Counted from the stretch's first letter, positions 8,702-19,411 are shown. The stretch is DNA of 64,000 bases from Hyphomicrobium sp. (GCF_003987855.1 NZ_RXIZ01000007.1:101648-165647), one strand, 5' to 3'. Notes: generated by a model from the letters alone, not told the origin. Numbers and translations: made by a program.

Positions 8702-10375
8702 TCAGGGTCCATAGACGACCGACTTCGCCGCCGGCCAAGACACCCGATACCCGTACTCGAGAATCTTCTCCTCATCCGGCTCGAGCCGTGCCTGGAACGC
8801 GAGGACGCCACGCTTGTCATCGACATTTTGCGTCGTCGGCGAAACCCGGCCGGTCATCTCAACCTTGATGTCGTCGTTCTGCGAGACGGGAACGCGATCG
8901 AGAATGGTGACGTCGATCGGCCGTTCATGCAGGTTTTTCACGTTGACCTGAAAGTTCCGGCTATCGACGTGCGAAGTCGAAATGAGGCCGCTCTCGCCTC
9001 GCTTGTCTTCCAGCACCGCATGCTTGACTTTGACCTGATCGTCAACGCCGAAACCAAGATCGTAGGTTTCGCCAGGTTGCAGCAGCGGCAATTCGCCCGT
9101 GCCGACAAAGGTTCCGTCGCGGAAAAGGTAGGCAGAGCCGGGCAGCAGCGGCGTGCCCTTGGCGACTTTGATTTTCGCGTACAGGTAGGCGTTCGTATCG
9201 AGCTTGGGGACCGAGCGGCAGCCGAGAGCCGGTTCGCTTGTCTCGGAAGAAAGAAGCACGCGCTTGGCTTCACCAGTGCTGGCGACAGTGACGCGACCCG
9301 GCACCTGGAACGTGGCGTCAAACGGCGCGACCTTGAGTTGAGCGACGGTTTCTTCCGCCTCCATCGCCCCGTCGGCGCTTTTCGCCCGGTCGAAGCCCAG
9401 TTCCATCTGCGGCTCTGCGCGCTTTGCCATCGCCATCGGCGCAGGTGGTGGCGCCGAGGCGGCCACCGGCCTTGCTTCGGGTTCGAAGTCGACGGTTTGC
9501 GTATCGATCTCAGGTGCCGACGAGCCATCGGACGGCCGCGAGGTCGACAGCGACATCGCTACGCCATCCCAGTTCTCACCTGTCCGCTGGGTAATGGCGC
9601 CGCGACGATCGAGAGCCAGCTTCGGCGGCTCGGTTTTCGATCCCGTTTGAAGCCGCGCGTCATAGAGCGGCGCCCAATGGGCCTCCGGTACTTGGTAGCG
9701 AACGCTGAGGTCCACATCCAACGGGCTCTGCGCAATGACGTGAATTCGAACTTCCGTCTGCTCCGTACGCGCGGGAGCCAGCGTGGAGAGCTGGTTGTCG
9801 GCGTCTGAGATCTGCCGGTCGATGTCGCGGATCTTCTGCGCCGCGTCGAGCGACAGCTTGCTGGCATCTGTCGTCGCCTGTGCGATCAGCGCCAACACCT
9901 TGGGCCAATCGTCAAGCGGCGTTGCAGGTCCCGATTGCGACGGCTGTCGCGTGGGTAGCTGCGCAAGATTGGCAATCAGCTTTTTCTGCGTCTTCGCGGC
10001 AAGGGCCTGCCCCTCGACCGTCGATCGCTGATCCTTGAGCGACTGTATGCGCTCTTCAAGCATTCGGCGCTGCGCGTCGGCGGCTTCGCTTTCCGCCCGC
10101 TGCAAGAGTTTTCGCGCCGTATCCACCGAGCCGATATCGAGCTTTCCACTTGCTCTGCCCTCGACACGGATCGACCCAGGCACCGCGCTCGCCGGCAAAT
10201 CGCCGATGACGATCGTGTGCTCACCCTTGTCGAGATGCACCTTCGCAAGTCGCGTCACCTCGGCGCCAGAAAGAAAGACCGTCACCGCATCGACGGTCGA
10301 CGTCGCGGGCACCTGTGCTGCAAAGGCGTCGGCGGATAACGCAGCCAAACAAACTGCCGCTAGAACTAGGCGCAT
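8702..10375 (-). CDS. MuiA-family (DUF4139) periplasmic protein
   Basis: 557 residues with a signal peptide (1-19, A-F-A cleavage). A DUF4140-type N-terminal domain (about 28-125) opens with TVDAVTVFLSGAEVTR, a coiled-coil region (about 85-205) follows, and a DUF4139 beta-rich domain fills 215-550 (VRYQVPEAHWAPLYDARL near 230). A Pro/Ala/Met-rich linker is at about 285-320. The family is named after a mucoidy inhibitor, but its biochemical role is unknown. It lies 96 bases upstream of purA with no obvious partner. Confidence 0.85.
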   Translation of the reverse strand: MRLVLAAVCLAALSADAFAAQVPATSTVDAVTVFLSGAEVTRLAKVHLDKGEHTIVIGDLPASAVPGSIRVEGRASGKLDIGSVDTARKLLQRAESEAADAQRRMLEERIQSLKDQRSTVEGQALAAKTQKKLIANLAQLPTRQPSQSGPATPLDDWPKVLALIAQATTDASKLSLDAAQKIRDIDRQISDADNQLSTLAPARTEQTEVRIHVIAQSPLDVDLSVRYQVPEAHWAPLYDARLQTGSKTEPPKLALDRRGAITQRTGENWDGVAMSLSTSRPSDGSSAPEIDTQTVDFEPEARPVAASAPPPAPMAMAKRAEPQMELGFDRAKSADGAMEAEETVAQLKVAPFDATFQVPGRVTVASTGEAKRVLLSSETSEPALGCRSVPKLDTNAYLYAKIKVAKGTPLLPGSAYLFRDGTFVGTGELPLLQPGETYDLGFGVDDQVKVKHAVLEDKRGESGLISTSHVDSRNFQVNVKNLHERPIDVTILDRVPVSQNDDIKVEMTGRVSPTTQNVDDKRGVLAFQARLEPDEEKILEYGYRVSWPAAKSVVYGP

Positions 10376-10524
10376 TCGCTGAGATCTCCGTTGATTGCTT
10401 GTGGCACGTGGGGGTGAGTGCTCGGCCCAAGAGGGCGGACCGCATTATGGCCGATGCCCGGCGCAAGAAAAAGGCGTTGACACGCCGGCTTTTAACCAGG
10501 TTGCGCGAAGGATTTCATTCATAT

Positions 10525-11694
10525 TTAGCCCAAAACTGCGACACGGGCCTCCGAATACGCCCAATCCAGCCATGGAAGTAGCGCTTCGATATCCGCCCGA
10601 TCGATCGTCGTGCCGCACCAGATCCGCAAACCCGCCGGCATGCCGCGATAGGCTGCGATATCGAAAGCCGCCGCGTCTTCTTCGAGCAGCCGCACCATTG
10701 TCCGCATGAGTTCGACGCGAACGCCTTCCGGCGCCTGCACGAGCGCTGGCTCAGAGAACCGCATGGTCACCGAAGTGCGCGACCGGGCTTCCGGATCGAC
10801 TGCGAGCGGCGTAACCCACGTGCTTGCCTCGATCCATCCGTAAAGCAGAGAGGCGTTCGCCTGAGCGCGCGCGATCGTTGCATCGATACCGCCGATCTCG
10901 GAGGCCCACGCGAGCGCATCGATATAGTCTTCGACGCACAGCATCGACGGGGTGTTCAATGTCACGCCTTCGAACACGTCGCGAAGCACGCCGTCGCCGT
11001 TCGTGAGCCGAAAAAGTTTCGGCACCGGCCATGACGGCCGATAAGATTGGAGGCGATCGAGCGCCCGTGGGGACATCACGAGCATGCCGTGCGCGCCCTC
11101 CCCGCCCAGCGCCTTCTGCCACGAAAACGTCAGCACATCGATTTTGCGGAGATCGATATCTTCCGCGAACAATGCCGATGTGGCGTCGCAGAAAACGAGG
11201 CCTTCGCGATCGTCCGGGATCCAATCTCCGTTCGGCACGCGCACGCCGCATGCCGTGCCGTTCCAGGTGAAGATCACATCTCGCGCGAAATCGACTTTGC
11301 CAAGATCGGGCAGAAGACCAGGCTCTGCTTCGAAAGTGCGCAGATCGGCTAGTTTCAATTCCGCGGTGGCATCACGCAGCCAGCTCTTTCCGAACGTGTC
11401 CCACGCAAGCACGTCGGTGCCTCGCGCGCCCAGAAGATTCCACATCGCAAGTTCGATTGCGCCGGTGTCGGAGCCTGGAACGATCGCGACTTCGTATCCT
11501 TCCGGCAGCCGAAGCACGTCGCGCGTCCGCGTGATCGCAAGCTTCAAACGTTCGCGACCATCGGCTGAACGGTGCGAGCGCCCGACCAGCGCGGTTCCAA
11601 GCGCGTCCGGCCGCCACCCCGGCCGTTTGGCACAGGGACCGGAGGAGAAAAACGGCCGTTTCGGCTTCTGAGTAGGCTTCGGAGGTGTGAGCAT
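10525..11694 (-). CDS. serC: Phosphoserine aminotransferase
   Basis: 389 residues. It transfers an amino group from glutamate to 3-phosphohydroxypyruvate in serine synthesis, with pyridoxal phosphate as cofactor. The PLP lysine is K194 in TFSWQKALGGEGAHG, preceded by a D-A-T-S motif (D170) that holds the cofactor. The N-terminal FFSSGPCAKRPGW and the long form match the alphaproteobacterial/archaeal branch. serA, often adjacent in this group, is not beside it here. A strong terminator separates it from the beta-barrel gene upstream. Confidence 0.95.
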   Translation of the reverse strand: MLTPPKPTQKPKRPFFSSGPCAKRPGWRPDALGTALVGRSHRSADGRERLKLAITRTRDVLRLPEGYEVAIVPGSDTGAIELAMWNLLGARGTDVLAWDTFGKSWLRDATAELKLADLRTFEAEPGLLPDLGKVDFARDVIFTWNGTACGVRVPNGDWIPDDREGLVFCDATSALFAEDIDLRKIDVLTFSWQKALGGEGAHGMLVMSPRALDRLQSYRPSWPVPKLFRLTNGDGVLRDVFEGVTLNTPSMLCVEDYIDALAWASEIGGIDATIARAQANASLLYGWIEASTWVTPLAVDPEARSRTSVTMRFSEPALVQAPEGVRVELMRTMVRLLEEDAAAFDIAAYRGMPAGLRIWCGTTIDRADIEALLPWLDWAYSEARVAVLG

Positions 11695-11721
11695 CGGCGC
11701 TCCTTAGCACGGGGTCGTCAC

Positions 11722-11750
11722 AAAGAAAAAGGCGGTCGCGAACGACCGCC
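11722..11750 (-). terminator. Rho-independent terminator of the beta-barrel gene
   Basis: Perfect 8-bp stem GGCGGTCG / CGACCGCC (11731-11738 and 11743-11750) with a CGAA loop, followed on the minus strand by a T-rich tract. It ends the transcript of the gene at 11787-12659 just before serC. Confidence 0.85.
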
Positions 11751-11786
11751 TTTTCGGCACCGAAGCAACACTGGGGTGCACGCTTT

Positions 11787-12659
11787 CTAATCGAATTTCA
11801 GCCGGATGCCCGAGCGGAACTGCTGCAGGACAGAGTCTTTATAGGTCAGCTTGTTGCTGCCCGAAATCGAATCTCCGTCGATCGAAATGCTGCCGCTCTC
11901 CCACAGCATCTGCCAACCATTGTCCCAGACGATCTGGTCGGTAAGTTCGGTCGAGACGCCCGCCTGAACCGCCGCTGCGACGTTGATCTGGTTCTTGGAG
12001 TCCGAACCCGAATGCGTTGCCGAACTGATGGTCGTGCTTCCTCCGCAAGTGATCGTTGGGAAGTTTGTCGGATCGTTACATGTGGCTGATTCCGAATAAT
12101 TGCGCTGTAGACGCCGCCAAGAAATACCGACACCACCACCGAGATATGGTGTGAAGCGCGTTCCCGTAGGAATATCGTAGAGAAGATTGAACAGCGCCGT
12201 AGTTCGCGAGAGCTTGACCGTATCATCACGGAAGACGCCGTATTGCTGTGCGGCGTTCGCCGTTCCCGCCTCGCCGAACGTTATATATTTGGTTCCACCA
12301 TCAATCAGATTGAAGTTCGGCGTGTAATCGACAGCGACTTCCCACCGCAGCGATGGCGTAATGTAGCGGCCGAATGTCAGCCCGAATGTTTCCGACATCG
12401 GGAGATCACCGCTGCCTCTGACTGGCATGTTCGGATCGCTATCCTGGATCGTCGCGCTCGTTGAAAGATTGCCGCCGATCGCGAGGCCGACATACCAATC
12501 GCTGTCGGCATCATAGGTCGGCACCGGCGCGGGTGCCGGCACCGGGATCGGAACACCGCCGCCCATATCCTTGACGCCGCCCCAGTCGGCAGCCATCACA
12601 GGCGCCACACCGGATGCAATCACCCACACAGCAGCGATTGCCGCTTTCGCGAACTTCAT
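11787..12659 (-). CDS. Outer-membrane beta-barrel protein
   Basis: 290 residues with a signal peptide (1-23, V-M-A-A-D cleavage), then a Gly/Pro linker (PIPVPAPAPVPT) and an alternating-residue region typical of an Omp25/OmpW-like beta-barrel: DWYVGLAIGGNLS near the start, FTPYLGGGVGISW in the middle and RSGIRLKFD at the end. The start at 12659 is preceded by GGGTGGGGG; an earlier in-frame start would bury the leader. A related barrel gene lies just upstream on the same strand, so the two may be old duplicates. Ligand unknown. Confidence 0.85.
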   Translation of the reverse strand: MKFAKAAIAAVWVIASGVAPVMAADWGGVKDMGGGVPIPVPAPAPVPTYDADSDWYVGLAIGGNLSTSATIQDSDPNMPVRGSGDLPMSETFGLTFGRYITPSLRWEVAVDYTPNFNLIDGGTKYITFGEAGTANAAQQYGVFRDDTVKLSRTTALFNLLYDIPTGTRFTPYLGGGVGISWRRLQRNYSESATCNDPTNFPTITCGGSTTISSATHSGSDSKNQINVAAAVQAGVSTELTDQIVWDNGWQMLWESGSISIDGDSISGSNKLTYKDSVLQQFRSGIRLKFD

Positions 12660-12777
12660 ATCCCCCACCCTTCGGTATCGGCGCGAATAAACGCGCGCCA
12701 CTTACAAGACCCTGCTCAACGCTACGCTGCGCAAACAAAGCCTAAGGGAGGGAAACACGGGTTTCGGCCGGTGTCCT

Positions 12778-12803
12778 GTGCGCTTCTCTCGCGAGAAGCG
12801 CAC
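12778..12803. repeat. Perfect inverted repeat between two beta-barrel genes
   Basis: GTGCGCTTCTC, loop TCGC, GAGAAGCGCAC: an 11-bp perfect stem. It lies downstream of the 12912-13700 gene and upstream of the 11787-12659 gene. There is no T-tract, so it could be a factor-dependent terminator, an mRNA-stabilising hairpin or a protein-binding site. Confidence 0.65.
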
Positions 12804-12911
12804 GACGCACTACGTGGACACGCGAACGCGAAACACCGCAGTACAGACCGCACCTTTTGGCATTTCATACAGGAGCTGACACAATGCTCCTGCGTACTAA
12901 CAACTCGCGAC

Positions 12912-13700
12912 CTAGTTCAGGTCGTAACGCAAGCCGATACGAAACTGATGTGCCGTGATCTCTTTGAGCTTCTCGGCTGCGACTTGTCCGTTCGCATCGA
13001 AAGACGCCGTCTGGGCGTCGCCCAAATAGAGAAAGCGATATCCGAAATCGACATAGAGAGCGTGGCCGGTGTTGACCTCGACCGGCTCGTCATCCTTCGT
13101 GCCGCCAGAGACGTACATCGATCGGCCGCCCCACAGCCGCCATGAAACGCCCGCCATCGCGGCCGCCGCGAAATTGTCGGTCGATCGTCCGCTGAACGAC
13201 GATGCGCCCGTGCCATCGACGACCGTTCCCGAACTCGTCTCGTTGTGCGCGTAACCAATGCCCGCGCCGATGTAGGGCACGAAGCGGCCGCCGCGATTGA
13301 ATTCGTAATAGAGGTTCGCGAGCACGACGGTGCTGCTGAAATCGAGCCGCGTTGAACCGAAGTCGAAATCGGTCTGGCTCTTGGCGTCGAACATGTGGTC
13401 GACGGTGATGTCGCCGCGGAAGCCCCAGGCATAATATTGGCCGATGCCGCCGCCGACGGTCCAACCGCCGCCAGCTTTCGTTTCGTGGTTTTCGAAATTG
13501 CTGAAGGTCATGCCTGGCGCCGGATACCACGTGTACCCGCCGTCGGCGCGAACATACCATTTCCAGGTATATCCCGACGGCATCGCCGGCATCGTTGGCG
13601 CATCCTTGAGGCTCACGCCGCCGAGATCGGCGGCGGACGCGATCGCGCTCCCGAGAACGAGAGCGGCGCCAATGAGCGGTGCTTTGCGCACGAACAACAT
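12912..13700 (-). CDS. Outer-membrane beta-barrel protein
   Basis: 262 residues with a signal peptide (1-23, A-S-A-A-D cleavage). The mature protein alternates hydrophobic and polar residues as beta-barrels do: KWYVRADGGYTWYP near 47-60, GRFVPYIGAGIGYAHNE in the centre, and HQFRIGLRYDLN at the C-terminus. FVPYIGAGIGY is the characteristic turn-strand of the Omp25/Omp31 group common in Hyphomicrobiales. Same strand as the barrel gene downstream. A hairpin at 12778-12803 lies after its stop. Confidence 0.85.
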   Translation of the reverse strand: MLFVRKAPLIGAALVLGSAIASAADLGGVSLKDAPTMPAMPSGYTWKWYVRADGGYTWYPAPGMTFSNFENHETKAGGGWTVGGGIGQYYAWGFRGDITVDHMFDAKSQTDFDFGSTRLDFSSTVVLANLYYEFNRGGRFVPYIGAGIGYAHNETSSGTVVDGTGASSFSGRSTDNFAAAAMAGVSWRLWGGRSMYVSGGTKDDEPVEVNTGHALYVDFGYRFLYLGDAQTASFDANGQVAAEKLKEITAHQFRIGLRYDLN

Positions 13701-13866
13701 GCAGGTTCCCTACGGAGACCGACTCGCGCGACGCGGATCAGCCCAAAATCAGAACCCGAATATTGCCGAGAGTGCTTAAGGCATACTTAATTGCCGTCGG
13801 AATGTGGAACGCAGCCCGGCCCCAAATCCTAACGAAGCGTAAATGCGCTCTGACGTTAGTCCGTCG

Positions 13867-15216
<1,350 letters not shown>

Positions 15217-15560
15217 GCTATCCTCCCGTCAAACCGGACCGTGCGCCGCGTTGCGCGGCACGCCATTCCGGAAATCGCGATTGGAGCGCTCCGCCCGAGT
15301 CGGATGCATCCCCCCATTCCCCTCGGCCATCATAGATGCCCGAGCGCGCGTCTGCATTCCATCCCATTGGTTGAATGAACCGGAATTTTGCACGGAATTC
15401 CACTAACGGTTGCAAACAGCGCTAATAAGGCCTCACCGTCCGAGCTTCCGGTGGCGGACTGGTAGACCGACATGGAATCGGCCCATAGCTCGGCTATGGA
15501 TGGAGCGCGCGGCGCCCCGAGGGCTCGAATTGGCGCGCGCAATCTGAGAGGTAACGCAAC
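15217..15560. other. Divergent intergenic region between glmM and the ParA gene
   Basis: It should hold both promoters. I see an inverted repeat GGAATT ... AATTCC (15382-15401) and a GAGAGG ribosome site just before the ParA start. No reliable coding frame, tRNA or strong -35/-10 pair was found. Confidence 0.5.
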
Positions 15561-16469
15561 ATGGCAGTTTTTCTCGCGGTCGCGAACCGGAAGGGTGGCG
15601 TCGGCAAATCCACCGTCGCCGTGATGCTCGCCCACGGGCTTGCCGTGTTCGGCGGAAAACGCGTGCTGCTGATCGACCTCGACTCGCAATGCAACGCCTC
15701 CCTGATTCTGATGGGCGGACAAGGCTGGAACGAAGCTCGCAAGGCCGGCAAGACAATCGCCGACTACTTCTACGATCTCTTCGATGGCATTCCGGCGAAC
15801 GCCCGAGACTATGTCGCCAAGAACGTCGGCGACGTCGCCGCTGCCAACGGCAAGCCCGCACCGATTTCACTCGTGCCAGGCTCGCTCCTTCTGGAGGATA
15901 TCCAGGGCGAGTTGTACCTGAAGCAGGCGAACCAGAGTAACGTGCCCGAGGTTGTCGCAAACCGCGTTCGCGGCCGCATGGAAAGCCTCATACGGCGCTT
16001 CGAGGGCGACTATGACGTCGTCATTCTCGATTGTGCGCCTGGCCTCTCGTTCGCGGCCCTCGCGGCACTGAAGACGGCCGACAAGGTCATCGTTCCTTTC
16101 CGTCCCGACTATGTCTCGCAGCTCGCTGTCGACCGGGTCGCGATGTTGATCGAGGACATGCGCAATCTCGACGATCTCGCCGAGATGCCACCGGAAGAGC
16201 GCCGCTATGTGTGCCTTGCCAACTACGTGCGCAACGACGATCGGGACTACATGATGATCGAGGAAATCAGCCTCGTGCATCCGGTGCTGGAGACGTTCCT
16301 GCCGCAGCGGAACGGCATCGCCAATGCTTTCGACTACCTCGGCCAACTCCGCCCGATCGACGCGAAGTATTCGGATGCCGCCGGAGACGTGAAAGAACTT
16401 CACCAGGAAATTTCCCGGTTGGTGGATGCCGTCGCCGCGGGTAAGAAAGCCAAAGTTGCAGTTTCTTAA
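15561..16469 (+). CDS. Orphan ParA/MinD-type ATPase
   Basis: 302 residues. Deviant Walker A KGGVGKST at 11-18 with the signature lysine K11, LLIDLDSQ (37-43) as the ParA switch, and Walker B VVILDCAPG about 153-161. These ATPases make dynamic dimers that position DNA or protein cargo. No N-terminal HTH, no parB and no parS-like site lie nearby, so this is not the chromosomal segregation pair. The next gene (26 bases on, same strand) is a 156-residue protein of unknown family and is the likely partner. Cargo could be a chemoreceptor array, carboxysome-like body or pole protein; none is shown by the sequence. Confidence 0.88.
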   Translation: MAVFLAVANRKGGVGKSTVAVMLAHGLAVFGGKRVLLIDLDSQCNASLILMGGQGWNEARKAGKTIADYFYDLFDGIPANARDYVAKNVGDVAAANGKPAPISLVPGSLLLEDIQGELYLKQANQSNVPEVVANRVRGRMESLIRRFEGDYDVVILDCAPGLSFAALAALKTADKVIVPFRPDYVSQLAVDRVAMLIEDMRNLDDLAEMPPEERRYVCLANYVRNDDRDYMMIEEISLVHPVLETFLPQRNGIANAFDYLGQLRPIDAKYSDAAGDVKELHQEISRLVDAVAAGKKAKVAVS

Positions 16470-16495
16470 CCGCGGAAGGCGAGAAGACGTCGATC

Positions 16496-16966
16496 ATGAG
16501 CAAAGGCAAACAGCTCTGGCCCGGCGATGAGATGCTCGCGTTCTTTCGCGCCCACATCCGGCGCGAAACGTCGCTCGATTCCGATACGACGGAGAAACTC
16601 GCAGCTGCGTTGACAAGAGCCACGAACCGCATGCTCGTTTGGGAGGTCCCAGTAGAGGTTGAAGAAGCTCCTCCAGCGGCAGTTCCGGCTCAACCTCAGA
16701 AATCCGACGAGATCCAGGAGCGCCACGACCGCGCGGAGAATTTCAACCCCTATCTCTTCTCTGCTTTGGTGGCGCTGGCGAAGCACGGCAGCGAAGGCTT
16801 GATGCTGCGGCTCAAGGACATCAAGACAGCGGAGAATCTGCGAGCATTCGCTGAAGCGCAGCATGTGCCGGTTGATCCGTCCTTGAAGCGTACCGATGAA
16901 ATCCGCAAAGCCATCGTCGCTGGTGTCGAGCGCCGGCTCGCCGATCGCAAAGCCGCCGCCAGCTGA
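16496..16966 (+). CDS. Unknown protein paired with the ParA ATPase
   Basis: 156 residues, no signal peptide or membrane span. The N-terminal 50 residues are helical and charged (LAFFRAHIRRETS), a Pro/Ala/Val/Glu-rich linker covers about 50-72, and a second helical region (75-156) includes NPYLFSALVALAKHG and a basic C-terminus. I do not recognise a family. It starts 26 bases after the ParA gene with a purine-rich site upstream, so it is almost certainly in the same transcript. A role as ParA adaptor or cargo hook is an inference from position. Confidence 0.7.
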   Translation: MSKGKQLWPGDEMLAFFRAHIRRETSLDSDTTEKLAAALTRATNRMLVWEVPVEVEEAPPAAVPAQPQKSDEIQERHDRAENFNPYLFSALVALAKHGSEGLMLRLKDIKTAENLRAFAEAQHVPVDPSLKRTDEIRKAIVAGVERRLADRKAAAS

Positions 16967-17059
16967 CCGCGCGGCTTGGTACTCCAACATCCGGCAGCTT
17001 GAAACCGCGAAGCGCTGATGCCTTGATGGCATCACAGAAGTCGCATCGGGGACCCGACC

Positions 17060-18385
17060 GTGAACGATAAACCAAACGGCAATCCCCACCTTCGCCGCTC
17101 CATCGGAACGACGCAACTCGCGCTCTACGCCCTTGGAAGCATGATCGGGTCAGGCATATACGGGCTCATCGGCAAAGCGGCCGGGCAAGCCGGATCCGCA
17201 GTTTGGCTATCGTTCCTTGTCGCGCTCGTCGCGGCCCTGCTGACGTCGCTCTCGTATGCCTCGCTCGGCTCGCGCTATCCGCGCGCTGGCGGCGCCGCTT
17301 ACGTCACGGATCGCGCCTTCGGCATTCCCTTGCTGAGCTTCACGGTTGGCCTCGCGCTCGTTGCCTCCGGCCTGACTTCAATCGCGACGCAATCCAAGAT
17401 CTTCGCGGCGATCATCGCTGACTTTGCGGGCTGGGGAGCCGTTTCGCCAACCGCCATCGCCGTGGGCTTTCTGCTTATCCTGTCCGGCGTGGTTTTCCGC
17501 GGCATCCGCGAAAGCATGTGGGTCAACGTCGTCTGCACGATCATGGAGGTCTCGGGCCTGCTCCTGGTGATCGGCTCGGGGCTCTCGTATTGGGGCAGCG
17601 TCGACTATTTCGAAATCCCTCCAGACCGAATTGATTCCGGCCTGGCGGTTGTCGTCGTCCAGGCTTCTGTATTGGCCTTCTTCGCGTTCATCGGCTTCGA
17701 GGACGCCGTCAACGTCGCGGAGGAATGCCGCGAGCCCGAACGAACGATCCCTCGCGGTCTGATCATCGCGACCGTGTCTGCCGCAGTCCTCTATGTTGCG
17801 GTATCGATCACCGCTGTCTCGGTCGTTCCATGGCAGGAACTTGCATCCGCGCCGAGCCCGCTTACAGCTGTGATGGCGAAGAGTGCGCCGAGCCTGCCCG
17901 CAGGCCTCATGACTTTCATCGCGCTCTTTTCGGTCGCCAACACGGCCCTCGTGAATTACGTCACCGCCTCGCGCCTGATCTACGGCATGTCGGGCCAGGG
18001 ACTGCTTCCGAGCCTCCTTGGCCGCGTGCACAGGACACGCCAGACGCCACACATTGCCATCGCGACACTCCTAGGTGTGCTGGTGCTGCTCGCTGTCGCC
18101 GGCGAAATCGCCGACCTCGCTGCCGCGACGGTGCTGTTGCTGCTCGTCATCTTCGTCGCCGTGAACGCCTCGCTCGTCGTGTTGAAGCGTCGCGCGGGCG
18201 AGCCAGCAGGCCGTTTCGAAATTCCCGTCGCCCTGCCGATGATGGGCATCGCCGTGTGCTGCGGACTTCTGATCACGCGCTTGACGAGTTCCGATTGGCG
18301 CGCGCCGCTGCTGGCAGCTCTCCTCCTCGCCGGTATTCTCGGTCTCTACGCCATCTTGCGGATGACCAAAGTGAGCCAGCGCTGA
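17060..18385 (+). CDS. APC-family amino-acid permease
   Basis: 441 residues, about 12 membrane helices. The family signature at the start of TM1, MIGSGIYGLIGKAAG (about 28-42), is intact, and the conserved FIGFEDAVNVAEE in TM6 is near 215-228. It should take up amino acids or amines with protons at the inner membrane; specificity cannot be read from the sequence. Start is GTG at 17060 with CGGGGA about eight bases upstream. It is followed after 20 bases by a small membrane protein gene. Confidence 0.88.
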   Translation: MNDKPNGNPHLRRSIGTTQLALYALGSMIGSGIYGLIGKAAGQAGSAVWLSFLVALVAALLTSLSYASLGSRYPRAGGAAYVTDRAFGIPLLSFTVGLALVASGLTSIATQSKIFAAIIADFAGWGAVSPTAIAVGFLLILSGVVFRGIRESMWVNVVCTIMEVSGLLLVIGSGLSYWGSVDYFEIPPDRIDSGLAVVVVQASVLAFFAFIGFEDAVNVAEECREPERTIPRGLIIATVSAAVLYVAVSITAVSVVPWQELASAPSPLTAVMAKSAPSLPAGLMTFIALFSVANTALVNYVTASRLIYGMSGQGLLPSLLGRVHRTRQTPHIAIATLLGVLVLLAVAGEIADLAAATVLLLLVIFVAVNASLVVLKRRAGEPAGRFEIPVALPMMGIAVCCGLLITRLTSSDWRAPLLAALLLAGILGLYAILRMTKVSQR

Positions 18386-18405
18386 TACTGCAGAAGGGGA
18401 TTATG

Positions 18406-18699
18406 ATGTCAGACGGTCAAACGCTCGTTTCGGGCCTCGCCTACCTCGCGATCGTCGGACTGCTCGTATACCTGCCACTAACGGCCCGGACGTTCGTCTC
18501 GGCTTTGATACGCGCCGCCATTCTGGCCGTCCTCGTCATTCCGGTCTCGATTATGCTTTCGCCGGATACTTTGGCGCCGACACATGCGCTTGGCCGATTC
18601 CTTGCTTTCTTGCTCGCCGCGTCGTTGACGTACGCCGTCAAGCGCCTGCTCCTCTTCATCGTGCGGAAGCTTTCCGGCCCCCGCACGACGGCACCGTGA
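18406..18699 (+). CDS. Small three-helix membrane protein
   Basis: 97 residues with hydrophobic stretches at about 8-24, 32-50 and 62-85, then a basic tail ending TTAP. No family recognised. AGAAGGGGA ends five bases before the ATG at 18406; a second ATG three bases earlier is too close to that site. It follows the APC permease by 20 bases, probably in one transcript. Its last 27 codons lie inside the first copy of an exact 88-bp tandem duplication. Confidence 0.68.
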   Translation: MSDGQTLVSGLAYLAIVGLLVYLPLTARTFVSALIRAAILAVLVIPVSIMLSPDTLAPTHALGRFLAFLLAASLTYAVKRLLLFIVRKLSGPRTTAP

Positions 18700-18800
18700 T
18701 CAATGCGCGTCGTTGACGTACGCCGTCAAGCGCCTGCTCCTCTTCATCGTGCGGAAGCTTTCCGGCCCCCGCACGACGGCACCGTGATCAATGCGCGTCG
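18618..18800. repeat. Exact 88-bp tandem duplication at a convergent gene junction
   Basis: Bases 18618-18712 are identical to 18706-18800 (period 88, a little over two copies). The unit contains the 3' end of the small membrane protein gene, its TGA, and the TCA that is the reverse-strand stop of the convergent PNPOx-like gene. Before the duplication the two stops would have been directly adjacent (TGATCA). No mismatch was seen, so the event is recent or maintained, or an assembly artefact. Confidence 0.93.
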
Positions 18801-19411
18801 GACTGGCTTGTTGATCTCAAGCGCCCGTTCTCGTCTTCCAACTCTGCGATCCGCGTCTGCAGTCGTCCGATAGCGTCCTTCACATCTTCGAACGGCAGCA
18901 TTCGCGGGATGTGCTGCGGACAATTGCGATCCCACGCTTCGAGCGTGAAAACGATGGCGCGTTCCGGCCGCGCGCGATAGCTCGGATCACTCAGCTTAGT
19001 CATGAGCTCGTCATCGCCTTCAACCACCTTCGCCGTACCCCACAGCTTCACGCGCCGCTGGTGCACGTAGTCCATGATGAAGATGTACGCCTTCGGGTTC
19101 TCGGCGAGATTACCGATCGTGATGTACTGCTTATTCCCGCCGTAGTCCGCGAACGCCAAAGTCTTCTCGTCGAGGATCTTAAGAAAGCCAGCGGGTCCAC
19201 CCCGATGCTGAATGTAAGGCTGTCCATCGGCGCTCGCTGTTGCCATGTAGAACGATCGCGTCTCGGCAATGCGTCCGGCAAGGTCATCATCGATGGTCGT
19301 TGGCCAACCGTGCAAGCGCTCCATGCGCTCGTACTGTTGCCGTGATCCACGCCGCGCCTGCTCAGCCTTCACCGCCGGAGTGAAAGCGATGTCTGAAGCT
19401 ATGCCGGACAT
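18788..19411 (-). CDS. Pyridoxamine 5'-phosphate oxidase-like flavin-binding protein
   Basis: 207 residues of the split-barrel FMN-binding fold: FYMATASADGQPYIQHRGGP (about 49-68), TLAFADYGGNKQYIT and NLAENPKAYIFIMDY follow the usual strand order. Members reduce or oxidise small molecules or bind flavin/heme/F420; the substrate is not deducible and it is not pdxH. A short coiled-coil (LQTRIAELEDENGRL) ends the protein. ATG at 19411 has GAGGGAAG upstream and overlaps the end of the GST gene by 13 bases, so translation is probably coupled. Confidence 0.85.
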   Translation of the reverse strand: MSGIASDIAFTPAVKAEQARRGSRQQYERMERLHGWPTTIDDDLAGRIAETRSFYMATASADGQPYIQHRGGPAGFLKILDEKTLAFADYGGNKQYITIGNLAENPKAYIFIMDYVHQRRVKLWGTAKVVEGDDELMTKLSDPSYRARPERAIVFTLEAWDRNCPQHIPRMLPFEDVKDAIGRLQTRIAELEDENGRLRSTSQSDAH

